DNA of 64,000 nucleotides from Pyropia yezoensis (GCA_009829735.1 CM020620.1:29172951-29236950), one strand, 5' to 3'; positions 53,201-63,639 are shown, counted from the stretch's first letter. Program-made: numbers and translations. Notes: generated by a model not told the origin, from the sequence alone.

Positions 53201-54332
53201 CGTCATGCCTTCTTAGCATCCGTCGTACCCCTTCAGCTACCGAAGGGGGAAGGTGGTCGGGGTCAGCCTCGGCCAGTGCCTTCAAGGCTTCTTGGTCCTT
53301 TGGCGGCATGTCCGCCGGAGCCGCCGATGGGTTAGGTTTCCCGTCATCGGGTTGCTGCCGCTCGGTGGTCTCGGCGACCGCCAGCACCTCAAGTGGTTCC
53401 ATTTGACCTTCCTTGTCAGGGGTAAGGATATCTCCTTCGTAGAGCTCGGCAATCCCAAGGATAGTTCCCTTCGGGAGGGTGACTGCCTTACGGCGATAGT
53501 TCGCCATCACCAGCAGTGATGACCCCCCCGCTGGGAGGTCTACGATACCATTGGCCATGGTCAACCCATGGCGCTTGTAGGTTCGCAGGTTGGACTGGAC
53601 TCTGCAGATGCCTGCAAGGTCACAGTTAACCGGGAGGACGGTCTCCGATAGCGGCTCAAAGCGAGTCTGCTTGGCCAGCCGGAGTGTCTTCGGTTCTACG
53701 TTGGCGTATACCTCAGCCACGCTAACGTGGCTCCCTTGTAACGTCAGGTCCCTGACGATAGCTGTCTGTCCTCTCTTCGTCCCGTCGGCCTCTTGCAGCT
53801 CGACGGTCCTCCGGCCCGGCCGGATTGCATCAACGTGAACGTTGATGAAGGTGCACCCCAGTATGCAGGGCACAGATAGATTCTCACATACCAGGCAGTC
53901 AACTTTCGTAGTAAGCTCCCCGATGGTGACCTGCAGCGACATCGCTGCGGTCGTACGAATGAGACGACCATTCGCATCCTTGATCGTGGGTCCCCGAGCA
54001 ACTCTGACACGCGGGAGCCACTTGTCCGGGAGGGTATCCTTCCGGATCAGGTTAGGTCCAGCCTCTGTATCGAGTACGGGGTAATACGATCGGGTCGACT
54101 GGGGGTCAACCCCCAGTGTGGCTGATACCTTGAAGATCTCCAAGGTGAACAGTACGTGGCCTACACCGATATCCGGTGTAGCTCGGGCATCCTGAACAGG
54201 GCCCTTGTCTGGTTCCATGTGACGGGGCTTCCCGTCCTCTCCTCCCAACCTTGGAGGTTGGTCATCAATCCCCTGACGCCGTGTCGTCGGGGCCGGAAGG
54301 TGTGCCCGGGGGTTGATGCGGCGTCGGCTCAA
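50241..54332 (-). CDS. pol: Element B3 pol polyprotein with C-terminal chromodomain
   Basis: About 1363 residues in one frame. Protease region near the N-terminus with CILGCTFINVH; reverse transcriptase [26 protein letters not shown] and YLDDVIVFSRN (about 52950-52640); RNase H region DVDACDTQVG and ATERECLGVIWAV; integrase HHCC region ending CHPCARNR, then VAIDILGPLP, LSDNGANL and SNGQVERFNR (about 51430-51000); a chromodomain near the C-terminus, WYVKVMWVGYDSPTWEQA (about 50350-50290). Order protease, RT, RNase H, integrase, chromodomain places it with the chromoviruses. Confidence 0.93.
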   Translation of the reverse strand: MSRRRINPRAHLPAPTTRRQGIDDQPPRLGGEDGKPRHMEPDKGPVQDARATPDIGVGHVLFTLEIFKVSATLGVDPQSTRSYYPVLDTEAGPNLIRKDTLPDKWLPRVRVARGPTIKDANGRLIRTTAAMSLQVTIGELTTKVDCLVCENLSVPCILGCTFINVHVDAIRPGRRTVELQEADGTKRGQTAIVRDLTLQGSHVSVAEVYANVEPKTLRLAKQTRFEPLSETVLPVNCDLAGICRVQSNLRTYKRHGLTMANGIVDLPAGGSSLLVMANYRRKAVTLPKGTILGIAELYEGDILTPDKEGQMEPLEVLAVAETTERQQPDDGKPNPSAAPADMPPKDQEALKALAEADPDHLPPSVAEGVRRMLRRHDVMWTGGALGTIGATQHRIDLVPGARPARSQPHRAGPMQRETVDGEVKRMREAKVIPPSMSEWGAPVGIVPKKDQTPRFCIDYRRLNLVTKKDSYPLPRMDECIDSLGEATVFTTIDCNAGYWQIPVAEEDIPKTAFVCHSGVYEFLRMPFGLSNAPATFQRTIDIILSGVKWRNCLVYLDDVIVFSRNMDDHVQHVDEVLTLLRNAGVTLRLKKCAFFQQTVEYLGHQITPGKLGVLEANTRALRDAQYPTTQTQLKSFLGTCNVYRRFVKDFARIAKPLTVLTSSFLPKVLQPPSPSEGEAFELLKQALLAPPVLALPHRRGTFVIDVDACDTQVGCILLQGETIIGTDNAIPDLHPVGYFSRTLNPAERNYSATERECLGVIWAVQLLRPYLEGSRFIVRSDHEPLRWLLNLGDKDSDSHGRLARWRLKMAEHDYRTIYKAGSTHHLGDALSRLDTPSGDTRQVDEDIPVVPVCMVGNATQGMVDHTMAHLACPLTLADFREAQANDDDCKRHRANLRAGTAGIFSENEDGLIYRRAPADGRHQVVGPVSLRQAVMEQEHENPTAGHPGGSRMFAAMRRFFYWPAMAVDVIDHVRGCHPCARNRMSLHRRASAMKLFPPDGPNEQVAIDILGPLPVTEEGNRYILVMSDRFTQLSRAVAIQDDTAYTIMNAVVDHWISAYGVMKQLLSDNGANLTSAFRTEVLGMFGIEPRRASDYHPQSNGQVERFNRTIVKMLQCYVAEHTKTWDRLLSVLTLACNARPHRSTTIAPLEWVMPMGVGNLTLPPGRCTRYDIPKGRPAERIHLAWLAKLSWMIPKLKGALDRTQLRYKKNFDARLRVRNATLVTGDWVYIRHQKFRGNKLMQPVKGPYQILHRDDHSVILHSDTEIQRINLNDVTAAPKPEQPQPGPAGLLHEALTTHRSDDPVGPDGIPCQVESVVGDTDPDLPGPWYVKVMWVGYDSPTWEQAANIPRQLLMPYMRRRRLL

Positions 54333-54415
54333 CCGCGCTCTCCGTGGGGCTTTCCCCGCGGCCGTCCGGGGTGGCTTGCTTGGGTTACCCCAGCGACCCC
54401 GTGTCGTCCTTCCTC

Positions 54416-56599
54416 TTACTCGTTTCCCGTGCTCGGCCGGGTACTGTCCTCCGGGACATCCGAGAGAAAGGGTGCCTCCTCGACTGCCTGTACTCCTCCT
54501 GGAGCTTGCTGCCTACCCGGTGCCGGGCCTCGGGCGGGACACCCACCCATGGATGCCTTGCGTTGCGCCGCTGCCCGTCGAGACTCCTCCGGGATGAGTG
54601 GGCATGCGGAAACCCAGTGTTGGGGGTCTCCGCACAACATACATCCGGACGTGCCGGCCGTCCCGGGCGTCCGCGTCGGGTTGGCTCCATAGGTCCGGTT
54701 GCCTGCCTCGGGCGCCCGAGTGCCCGCCCCTTGGTAGGCCTTGGGTCCCGGTGCCAACCGGAACATGGACTCCCCCAACCGGTTGGGTCTACCCGCGATG
54801 TGCGGAGGTGCCTCCGTACGTACTGCCCAGATCGGCAGGGGTTGGTGGGGGTTACCCGTAACCGGGGCATAACCCGTAGTCCGCACATACGGGACGCGCC
54901 GTCCCGCTCCCTCGTTGACCTGGAACTGGGTCCCGGCCGGGGCGATGTACGCTACCGTACTATGCTCATCAATCACCGGCGTCGCCGGTAGCAACAGGTG
55001 GCCCTGTTGGTCGACTAGAGGTTCATCCTCACCCGTAGGGGTATGCTCGGTCGCCACCAGTACTGGTGCGGCCTTACGCTCCACCCTCTCTTGCCTCGGT
55101 ACCGGGATAAGACTGGGCGTGCCTCACTCACCCTTGGGCTTCGGGGCCAAGGCGCATTCCGGGTGTAGCACCCGGTAGGCGTCCCCTAGGGACTTGCACA
55201 TATGCATCAGTCGACTGAAGTTCGTCCGAGCCGTCCTGGCTCCCCGTGCGGATGTCCGCACATAGTTGGGTACTCCTGCGAACAGGATGGCCCGTAGCTC
55301 CCCTTCACCGAGGAGCTTCCCACGCTCGTAGTCGAGCTCTTGGATCCGGCGTGCAAACATCTCTTCATCCTCCCAGGACTGGGCGGTGGCAGTGCGAAGG
55401 GCCCAGTAGTGGTCTTCGCACTTGTCCTCACTGAGGTAGCTGCTAAGCAGCTCCTTCAATATCCCACGGTCATCCATGGGGGTGGCTGCGACCCTCATTC
55501 CCGGCATCGGGGATGCCTGGCGGAGGATGCCTCGGACCCGTTCGTCAACAAAGAACGGGAGGATCTCCAGCGCGAGCCCCTCATTGACGAGCGCCTTGTC
55601 CGCGTCTGCCTTGAAGCTAGTCAAGAAGCCAATGACTGCCAACGGGCGTTCGATAGGGCCCCCGAACATAGAGACTCCCTTCATGAGGGTCTGCATAGAG
55701 CGGATCGCTCGGTGTGAGGTCGTACGCATCGATTCCGATACGGTAGTGGATCGTTCCTCCAAACAATAACGTTCCGGAGTCAGTACCGACCTGAAGACTT
55801 CGTTGACAATCTCCGTGTCCGCGTCCTGGATATCAAGTCGCTTGGCCAGTTGATGAGTAAACTCATCGGACTCCATCCGCTTCAGTAAGCTCGCAGTAAC
55901 CTGCGCTGTCATCGCTTGCACCAGTGACGCTGGAACTTCCGGCGTCGGCGCGTCGGGTACCCGAGTTGCATGGCTCCCTTCGTCGATGGGGTAATGCGAG
56001 ACGGTACCGCCTCCCCCCATCGCCGACTCTATTCCGGCGTAAGTATCCGCCGGATCATGTCCGCGGAGCCCGCTCTGGGTGCTCCGAGCGTAGCGCTCCG
56101 TATGGCTACGTTCCAACTCAGCCGACGAGTCGGATCCATAACCCGCCGTGTCCGGGGGCTGTCCAGGAGTAGCAACACCGGGGTTGACCCTGGTGGACTC
56201 CGAAAGTAGTCCGGCCGGTTCGAACCGTACCGGTGTGGGAGGGACCCGACGGGGTGCCGTCGTATGACGTGCTGACATCAGCACAGCCATTGCGTCCTCC
56301 GTACGCTCTTGTCGGGCGTCGAGCCCGGTGAACCGGGCTTCGATGCGAGCCAATGATGCCATCAGGGAGTCCCCTGGTGAAGGTGGCGGCGGCGTGAGGT
56401 CGGCAGAGGACAGTTGCGGCGGTCCGCCGCCCCCGGCCGTCCGTGCCGTACCAAACGTCGATCCGGCACCGGAGAGCATCGGCGTCTCAATGTTGTCGAT
56501 CGGGTTACCGATCCCGGTTCCCGGGTTCAGCTCCGGGGTCGGCGTCGACGCCGATCCGTCACCTTGAACGTTCCCCGTCTCTTGGGTAGACAAAGTCAC
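54416..56599 (-). CDS. gag: Element B3 gag
   Basis: Same protein as the B2 gag: Gly/Pro/Thr-rich N-terminus, capsid-like helices, zinc knuckle CMLCGDPQHWVSAC near 54640-54600. Not fully continuous; about one break. Confidence 0.85.
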
Positions 56600-56800
56600 A
56601 ATCAGTCAACCGACGTAACAGTCACCACGAATAAAAGAGCGAGGGGGTAGTTGTGGAAGAGTAACCGTAGATCGCAGTCAAACGCAACCACTCAAAACAA
56701 TCGAACAGATCGCAGCACCACGAGTACAAGAAAAGGACTGTATCCCTATCCGTGTGCCAGGGCCGAAGACGGCGTCACCACAGGGGTGACGGAAACCCGT

Positions 56801-56817
56801 CCCCTGCTGCTCCACCA
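56801..56817 (-). promoter_or_regulatory. Primer binding site of B3
   Basis: On the element strand TGGTGGAGCAGCAGGGG, one base after the LTR. Same primer as family A. Confidence 0.8.
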
Positions 56818-56818
56818 A

Positions 56819-57181
56819 AGTAGCACAATAGGTATCCGCTGCACGTCCACTCTCAGGGAACACTCGCCAGGGGGGATCGGCACCAACGTCACCGGGAGGC
56901 CAAGGTTGCTGTCCTTGGAGCGCAAGCCACGGGACCAAGATGAGAGCCCAAATGGGAAGAGTTTGTTGTTCTACCTTGGCCGGCGGTGGATTCGCCGCCG
57001 GCCCCCTCGTTAACAACCCTCGGAGACACTACAAACTACCCTCCGCCCCAAGATGCAAGTCCCTCTGGTCATACGTAACTTATAGATACCGTGACCAGTA
57101 CGGACTCTCAAATTCAAAGTCAAGGATTAGAAGTAGCCCCCCTAATACTAGGGTCACAATACGGACAACCATATTGCTACA
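56819..57181 (-). repeat. 5' LTR of element B3
   Basis: 363 bp; drives sense transcription leftward. Target duplication ACAGC follows at 57182-57186. Confidence 0.93.
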
Positions 57182-57191
57182 ACAGCGCGAT

Positions 57192-57491
57192 ATGGATGAG
57201 GCGGACGTGGTGGGACAGGCGGCGCGGCTACCGCCGGTGCCTCCTGGCCCGTTGTTGACCCCTCCCGGGCGCCGCAACCGTGGCCGACGCCGCCACCGCC
57301 GTCACCACCACCGCCGTCACTTCCGTACCCGCGTCGCGCATCGCGGACCGCTGCAGCGATGCAGGAGTGACGGGCAGACGGCGGCAGCGACGGCGCGGAC
57401 GAAGATGGAGGGCGCAGGCGGGCGTCTTCCCGGGCGCCAGCGTGGCCGTCCAGCAGTGGAACAGAGCGTCGTTGACAGGAGATCATGGTGA
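57192..57491 (+). CDS. Possible short Arg-rich protein or first exon
   Basis: ATG at 57192 opens 99 residues: MDEADVVGQAARLPPVPPGP, then a long Arg/His-rich stretch (RRNRGRRRHRRHHHRRHFR) and RTKMEGAGGRLPGRQRGRPA. It could be the first exon of a nuclear protein, divergent from the Cys-cluster gene whose ATG lay only about 200 bp away before B3 inserted. No homologue recognised; composition alone could give such a frame. Confidence 0.3.
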   Translation: MDEADVVGQAARLPPVPPGPLLTPPGRRNRGRRRHRRHHHRRHFRTRVAHRGPLQRCRSDGQTAAATARTKMEGAGGRLPGRQRGRPAVEQSVVDRRSW

Positions 57492-58917
57492 GAAAACTGG
57501 ACGAAACGGTGGATTAGATGTCCCACAGTGCAGCGTCAGTCCAGCTAAGTAGCTCCCAAGAATCGGCCACTACGTGTCTCAAAATGAATGCGTGTGTTGA
57601 GGTGGGCATTAAGCACGACGTCTCGCGCCAAGTCCTGTCGCTTCAACTCCCATCTACTTTTCTGCCCGGCGTACTTGCCATGGAGCTGTGGTGCACACAC
57701 ACAGCCTGGTCATAGCAAGGTGCGGTGATGCTGACGCAAAGGTGGCGCACAGCCATGCTCCTGGCATGAGGAGCCCTCTTCACCGAGTCGTACTGCTGCA
57801 CCACTTGGGTATGGCACTGCGGAGGGCAGTTGAATGACGAGCGAAAGACCAGGTTGTGCAGCTCGAGCGCTGCTGATCGCCGATTCGAATCGAGTCAGGA
57901 AGGGCATTCGCGTGTGGATAGGAGACGGCTCGCTGTGTGTGTCCGCTCTTCCGGAAGTGCGTTTGATACAACAAGTTGTATCTCCACGAAGCACCCACTG
58001 CCCTAGGCTTCGTAGCACCCACATTAGATGTGTACAGCTCCCGACCTTTGCAGTCCGGGATAGTGCCGCAAGACGAACTACCAGACTGAGCACCTGTGAG
58101 TGGAACATTTGGCTCTCTTTCGTTTCTCTCGTGTCATCAAAAGTGGACACGCCAGAGACTTCATCACATCACTCACTGTGCTGGTGCAAAAGGGTTCTTA
58201 GCACCGACGCAGTATCCGGCCGGTGTGCCACTGGGGCATTGTACCAGTTCACTTCCGCGTCTTGTGACCACGGCATGTGTGCCACCGCAGATTGGTGCCA
58301 TGACGCAACCGCACCGAGGCACCTTCGCTCGTGACATACATATATATGGGTATGCTTACCGGCATCTGTAGTCCGGCTACATAGGCCATGAAGTGGGGTA
58401 CGGTCGGGAGAGACTGATCGGTGGTATCAACACAACTGACTGTTTCTGTCCACACCCCTGCACAAGGCCCCTCAGTTCTGTCGCATGTGTCCGTTGTCGA
58501 CCCGCGCCGACGTACACTGGAAGGGCGTTGTCCTTTCGTGCTGCAGGGAAGCACCCTCGTGCCTGGCAACTCGGAGCAACCAGTACGGGCTAAGAGGCAC
58601 AAAACCAGCAGTCTCACTGTGGCTGAGTAGCTGCTTGTGCTACCACATGCGTCGTTCTTCGTCGTGGTACCAACTCCGTGCCGCCCACTCAGCTCTGCGT
58701 CCGCCGCACCACCCCCCAGTTCACATGATTTACCTCTGGTGCGCATTGCGACTGCCAGTTGGGGGACGTCCTCGTCGTCCAGCACCTCGAACCAACTGGA
58801 CTTGGGACCGCTTAGCACTCATCGGTGGACGTAAGTGCCATTGAGCGCGCGCACAGCACGGGTGGCTTGGCGAAGTAATGACCAGGACTGTCTCGTGAGG
58901 CCACAAATTCACCTCAG
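57492..58917. other. Ordinary-composition region, no gene recognised
   Basis: Frames of up to about 190 residues on the minus strand (58249-58818) and 166 on the plus strand (57834-58334) overlap each other and lack domain text. A TATATATA stretch lies near 58340. Lower GC than the host genes, like the 40.5-41.1 kb stretch. Confidence 0.4.
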
Positions 58918-59339
58918 ATGGCCGCAAATATAATCTCTTTTTTGGTAGACTACTTTTTCTGGTCGAGATCGAGTACCCCTCCCGCCTGCCACCACGACAT
59001 TCAATCCAGAGCCTTAGTCAAGCGGGGGCGGGCACGGCGGTTAGGTGTCGCGAGAGCGCACCCGGTGGTAGCCGTCTGTGCTGCCGCTTGTTCCAATCTG
59101 TGCCAGTGGCAGCTGCCAGTACGTCGCACAGGCACCAGTAGCAGTCGGGTGGGCTGCCGCTTGTTGCGTACCACCTCCCTGCCAGTCCGTTCGCGGTGCC
59201 TCCCGCGGAGCAACCATCGCGTCCCCGTCCTCGCGTGCAGCAGTTGCCGCCGCTATTGCGGTAGATGACACCGTCTTGCGCCGAGCATGTGCTGGCCCCC
59301 GCTTTCGCCGCGGGCCTGCTTGACGCTGGCACCGCCGGG
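58918..59339. other. Unassigned stretch before the 161-bp array
   Basis: Transition from ordinary to GC-rich DNA. 59340-59400 already resembles a decayed repeat unit. Nothing recognised. Confidence 0.4.
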
Positions 59340-60290
59340 TGCCCGCGCGTTGGTGCTGCCGCAGGCGCGGCCGGTCGCCCGCTCTTCGCCGCCGCCGCCA
59401 CGCGCCTGCTGGTCGCCGCCCCCCCGAGGGTCTGCCCGTCGCTGTCGCGGCCGGCATCCCGTACGTTGGTGCTGCCGCCACGCGCCTGCTGGTCGGCGCT
59501 CGCCCGGCGGGACTGCCCATCGGTGGCGCCGCCGGTCGCCTGCTCTTCGCCGCGGCCGCTACGCGCCTGCTGGTCGCCGCCCCCCCGAGGGTCTGCCCGT
59601 CGCTGTCGCGGCCGGCATCCCGTACGTTGGTGCTGCCGCCACGCGCCTGCTGGTCGGCGCTCGCCCGGCGGGACTGCCCATCGGTGGCGCCGCCGGTCGC
59701 CTGCTCTTCGCCGCGGCCGCTACGCGCCTGCTGGTCGCCGCCCCCCCGAGGGTCTGCCCGTCGCTGTCGCGGCCGGCATCCCGTACGTTGGTGCTGCCGC
59801 CACGCGCCTGCTGGTCGGCGCTCGCCCGGCGGGACTGCCCATCGGTGGCGCCGCCGGTCGCCTGCTCTTCGCCGCGGCCGCTACGCGCCTGCTGGTCGCC
59901 GCCCCCCCGAGGGTCTGCCCGTCGCTGTCGCGGCCGGCATCCCGTACGTTGGTGCTGCCGCCACGCGCCTGCTGGTCGGCGCTCGCCCGGCGGGACTGCC
60001 CATCGGTGGCGCCGCCGGTCGCCTGCTCTTCGCCGCGGCCGCTACGCGCCTGCTGGTCGCCGCCCCCACGAGGGTCTGCCCGTCGCTGTCGCGGCCGGCA
60101 TCCCGTACGTCGGTGCTCCCGCCACGCGCCTGCTGGTCGGCGCTCGCCCGGCGGGACTGCCCATCGCTAGCGCCGCCGGTCGCCTGCTCTTCGCCGCGGC
60201 CGCTACGCGCCTGCTGGTCGCCGCCCCCGCGCGGGTCTGCCCGTCGTTGCCGCCGAAGGGTGCTGACGCGCTGCGGTTGCTGCCAAGGGA
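59340..60290 (+). repeat. 161-bp tandem repeat, about six units
   Basis: The phrase GAGGGTCTGCCCGTCG recurs at 59426, 59587, 59748, 59909, 60070 and, changed, 60231: exact spacing of 161. Inner units are almost identical; the outer ones differ more. Each unit is itself two diverged halves of about 80 bp, both with CGCGCCTGCTGGTCG. Because 161 is not a multiple of three, each frame reads the three phases of the unit in turn, and all three plus frames stay open for about 300 codons. Confidence 0.95.
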
Positions 60291-60947
60291 TAGCCAGTCG
60301 CGGATGTAGCCGACCGTCGCCGGGGTGTGGACGCTACCTGGACTAAAGAGGTGCCACTGTGGTCGGCTGCGCCCGCTGCCGCGGTGTTCTCTCACTTTTT
60401 CACGATGTGCGGCAGCGCTTCGGTTGCATGTTCTTTAACCGTGTAGCGCTTCGGGATCGACCCTCGCGGGCTATCGCCTGCTGGCGCTCCTAATTCTCTA
60501 CAGGACCTTTGCCCCTTCTGGTTTTGCCTTTCGCTTTAGTCACACCGCCGGCACAAACGGCATCTGCCGCGCGCTCATCGATACGGCCGCTTTCGGAGCT
60601 TTTCAGGTCGTCTTTCACTCTTGTCACGGCGAGCTCTTTCAGCCTGCGCATGAGAGGTACTCGGTATGGTTAGTTACGGATGCTTGCTGCGGCCACGGGA
60701 TGGCAAGACTATGAGAGCCTGCTGTAGCTTCAAGAACCGTCGGCGTGCACACGTGTATATGTACTATCTTCGCGTCCGCCTTGTGCGGGCTTGAGGGAAC
60801 GTCGGGTTTCACTTTGTGTGGTCGTGTTCTTTCGTAATGAGGTCCGTCATACACGCTGTACGGATCAGTTTATTCTACTTGTACAAGAACCACGCAGCGA
60901 GCAAACACGCAGGAAAGGCGACAACGTCAAAAGGAGCACCACCCTTT
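60291..60947. other. Intergenic, 3' flank of the minus-strand gene
   Basis: Ordinary composition; no frame of interest. Probably includes the polyadenylation region of the gene to the right. Confidence 0.5.
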
Positions 60948-63035
60948 TCAGTTCCCACCAGTGGCGGCCACGAGCGCAGAGCCACCAGCAGCGGCAGCAG
61001 TCGCAGTGGGAGCAGGTGGGGCTGCAGTCGCAGGGTCGCCGGCAGTAGAGGCAGTCGGCGTGGGGGCGGTGGTTCCAGCAATCGCAGAGACGCTCGGAGA
61101 AGAGGCAGCCGGCGCGGGTGCGACGAAAGCTGCACCTCTGGCGCCACCAACAGTCGAAGCAACCGGAGCGGATGAAGCCGCAGTTCCAGCGGGAGTGTCA
61201 CGCGAAGGTGAGGCAACCGGTGCCGGTGCAACAGCGGGTCCAGACATAGCGCCGTGAGGTACCGACACAGTCGGAGCGCGAGCGGGGGCGCCGGAGGTGG
61301 TGGCCCCGGCAGCAACCGGGAGCAACATTGGTGCCATCGCCGCTTGTGTCGGAGGGGTCGCCAACGGTGTAAACGCCGTCACGCGGACCTTCCTGCTGGG
61401 GCGCCCACGGGCGGAGGCGCGCGTTGTATTCTTGACGGCAGAGCGCCGAGTCGCTGCCGAGATGGCCGCGTACAGCGAGTGCTTAAGAGATGGCTGGGCC
61501 TCAGGTACACGATCCCACAACACCACAATGCTGGCCGCAGCGTCATTCTGGGACGAGTGCGAGTCGTTCGACGGGATGCGCTCCAGCATGTGCTCCATGG
61601 AGCCCTCCAAGTCCGCCAGACGTGTGCGACGTGTGGTGCAGAGAAGGCGCATCGGCATGATGACCCCAAAATTCCACTGCTCCGCGGGCGATACCGCACG
61701 CTCCTCCCCTGCCCGCACAAGCACGAAAGGCCACCACCCACCAAGGCACGACATGATCTTGTGCGGCACCGTGCCCACCCGTGACGTGATGAACAGGACC
61801 ACCGACTTGAGGGCCGCTCGCATGGTGCGCGCCGGCGACGAATCGGCGTCAAGGAGCTCCTCGAGGTAGGCCAGCGCCTCCGGTGACGGCGTGTGCGCGG
61901 GGGGGGGCTCGTACGACTCTACCAACAGGACGCCAGTTGACGGGGAGTCGCCCTGGCCACCTGTCGCTCCAGCAGGTGCGCCTTGAGTCCCAGGGCGTGC
62001 TGCACCCGTCCCGCTGTCGGCGGACGGACCACTGGACCCGGCCGCGCTCCCGCTGCTTCCACGAGCAGCATCGGGTCCGTCAGTGCCCGCCATGTGACCA
62101 CTGCTGCCGCTGGCCATACTGCCGTCGCCCACCGGCCTGGCCAGGTCAGCGCCGTGAAACAGCGGACCGGGTGGGAAGAGATTCACGGGCAGTCGACCGC
62201 CCTCCAGGTCGCGGTCCGAATCCGCCCCTTCCTCCGGGGCGACAGTCTGGCGGCGCAGCTCCGCAACCTCGTCCAGGATGCCCGGCGGCGGCGGGAGGTA
62301 CGCGTCCGCAGGAGACGTCATGATGTCGAGGTACTCCTCTAGCGTCAGCTCGCTGATCGTTCGCTGGCTCCTGGGGTGCGTCGTCGGCACTGGCACGGGG
62401 TTTCCACCGCCAGCGTAGTCACCGACGTCGTGCGCGCGCTGGCAGCGCAGGTTCTGGCCCGCACGAGCCAATCCATCAAGGCCCCGTGTGTAGTGATGAA
62501 TCCGGGACTGGACGCCAATGACGGTGGGGTCTTGCAGGCGACCCGACCCGAACAGGCTGACCCACGAGATGGCGCCGCTTGGGTTCACGCCCGACACCTG
62601 GACGGACACACGAAGCTCAGGGTTGGCCGTCTCAAGGGAAGTCGACGCCGCCAAGAGCGCTGCGGCGGCCTGCACCGACGAGCGGCGTACTCGCGGAGTC
62701 CCCGTGACAATGGTGAGGTACGCCGCCAGACGGATAAGGCCCGCGTCCGTCGCAGGGTTGCGCGCCACATCCGTCCGCGTGCGCCTCGGCGGAGCTCCAC
62801 GTGCAGCCGCGAGCCCAGTGGGCGGCGCTCCAGCAGTGGTGGCCGGCCGCGTCGAGGGATCCGGCCGCGTCGGTGGCTCGGCTTCGGCATACGGATGCGG
62901 CCTGCGCGCCAGCGGCGCGACCAGCAGGGTGGGAGGGTGCTCGGTCGACGCCGGGCGCTCGGCCGGCTGCGACGGCGGCACAGGGGGGTTCGGGGGAGGA
63001 GCTACAGGGGTAGGGGTAGGCGCTGCGGGGTTCAT
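60948..63035 (-). CDS. Unidentified 695-residue protein
   Basis: ATG at 63035 (MNPAAPTPTP); the frame is also open further upstream without ATG. N-terminal 100 residues Pro/Ala/Thr-rich. A globular part follows, LIRLAAYLTIVTGTPRVRRS, VQAAAALLAASTSLETANPELR, VSVQVSGVNPSGAISWVSLF, then ISELTLEEYLDIM and an acidic Gly/Ser linker. A second globular part is ALAYLEELLDADSSPARTMR, AALKSVVLFITSRVGTVP, HKIMSCLGGWWPFVLVRAGE and WNFGVIMPMRLLCTTRRTRL, then SIVVLWDRVPEAQPSLKHSL. The tail is basic (ARGRPSRKVRV) and then a 150-residue Ala/Pro/Thr string. No known domain seen. One uninterrupted exon of 2.1 kb with balanced codons suggests a real gene, host or mobile-element derived. Confidence 0.6.
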   Translation of the reverse strand: MNPAAPTPTPVAPPPNPPVPPSQPAERPASTEHPPTLLVAPLARRPHPYAEAEPPTRPDPSTRPATTAGAPPTGLAAARGAPPRRTRTDVARNPATDAGLIRLAAYLTIVTGTPRVRRSSVQAAAALLAASTSLETANPELRVSVQVSGVNPSGAISWVSLFGSGRLQDPTVIGVQSRIHHYTRGLDGLARAGQNLRCQRAHDVGDYAGGGNPVPVPTTHPRSQRTISELTLEEYLDIMTSPADAYLPPPPGILDEVAELRRQTVAPEEGADSDRDLEGGRLPVNLFPPGPLFHGADLARPVGDGSMASGSSGHMAGTDGPDAARGSSGSAAGSSGPSADSGTGAARPGTQGAPAGATGGQGDSPSTGVLLVESYEPPPAHTPSPEALAYLEELLDADSSPARTMRAALKSVVLFITSRVGTVPHKIMSCLGGWWPFVLVRAGEERAVSPAEQWNFGVIMPMRLLCTTRRTRLADLEGSMEHMLERIPSNDSHSSQNDAAASIVVLWDRVPEAQPSLKHSLYAAISAATRRSAVKNTTRASARGRPSRKVRVTAFTPLATPPTQAAMAPMLLPVAAGATTSGAPARAPTVSVPHGAMSGPAVAPAPVASPSRDTPAGTAASSAPVASTVGGARGAAFVAPAPAASSPSVSAIAGTTAPTPTASTAGDPATAAPPAPTATAAAAGGSALVAATGGN

Positions 63036-63639
63036 CGTAGGGTGGTGATATGTCGACGGGGAAGGGTGTACGTGAGAGAAGGTGCCAATCAGAGGGGGGA
63101 AGCTGGTCAACCGAGGACGTGGGGGAGTGGTTGGCACAGGTCAGATGTTACCGCCCCTGGACACGACCGGCAGCGAGTCTTGAACACTCACCGAGCGATG
63201 AGAAGCGCCGCTGTAGCTCCCTCCTACGCGAGCACGCCAGTGACCCAGAACCCTGGTGCCCTACACGCCCACCGTGCAACCGAAAGAAAGGCGCAAGCAA
63301 CGTACCGTGTCACGTGAGATGGCAGACACACCGACGACCCACAGATCGCGAAACGGCCCACCGCGCGCCGTAGATCTGGCACCGCAACCGCAGCCGCGGG
63401 ACGGATGATGGCGGCGGCTGCGGAATCGGCACCGCAATAACCGAGGTAAGCGCAGTGGACGGCCCAGAGGACAGGAAGAGAAAACAAAACGGTACGTGCA
63501 CGACGAGCAGCACGCCGGCGGGCCGCTGTGCTGATTCGCGATCTGTTCAATTGGTGGACGCGCGAGATCAGAGGCCAGATCGCGCGCGCGCGCGCAACGC
63601 CGCCCTGAATCCGCGCCGGGTTGTGGGAGGGAGGCGGTA
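63036..63639. other. Upstream flank of the 695-residue gene
   Basis: Frames on both strands without recognisable text. The promoter should lie here. A GCGCGCGCGCGC run stands at 63583-63596. Confidence 0.5.

Larger units (their letters stand above)
46533..57181 (-). mobile_element. Full-length family B Ty3/gypsy element B3 with an antisense gene
   Basis: 10.65 kb, two 363-bp LTRs, matching 5-bp target duplications, primer binding site, gag, one long pol frame with a C-terminal chromodomain, and between pol and the 3' LTR a convergent gene on the opposite strand. The LTRs differ by about nine substitutions by eye (about 2.5 percent), so it is fairly young. It looks whole or nearly so, with perhaps one or two breaks. 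Plant Retand and Grande elements, and some others, are known to carry antisense frames in the same place; I know of no described algal case. Confidence 0.93.

Noticed and set aside
59265-60346. Three overlapping frames of about 300-340 codons read as repeat proteins
   Set aside because: They result from one 161-bp repeat being free of stops in each phase; no reason to prefer any as a gene.
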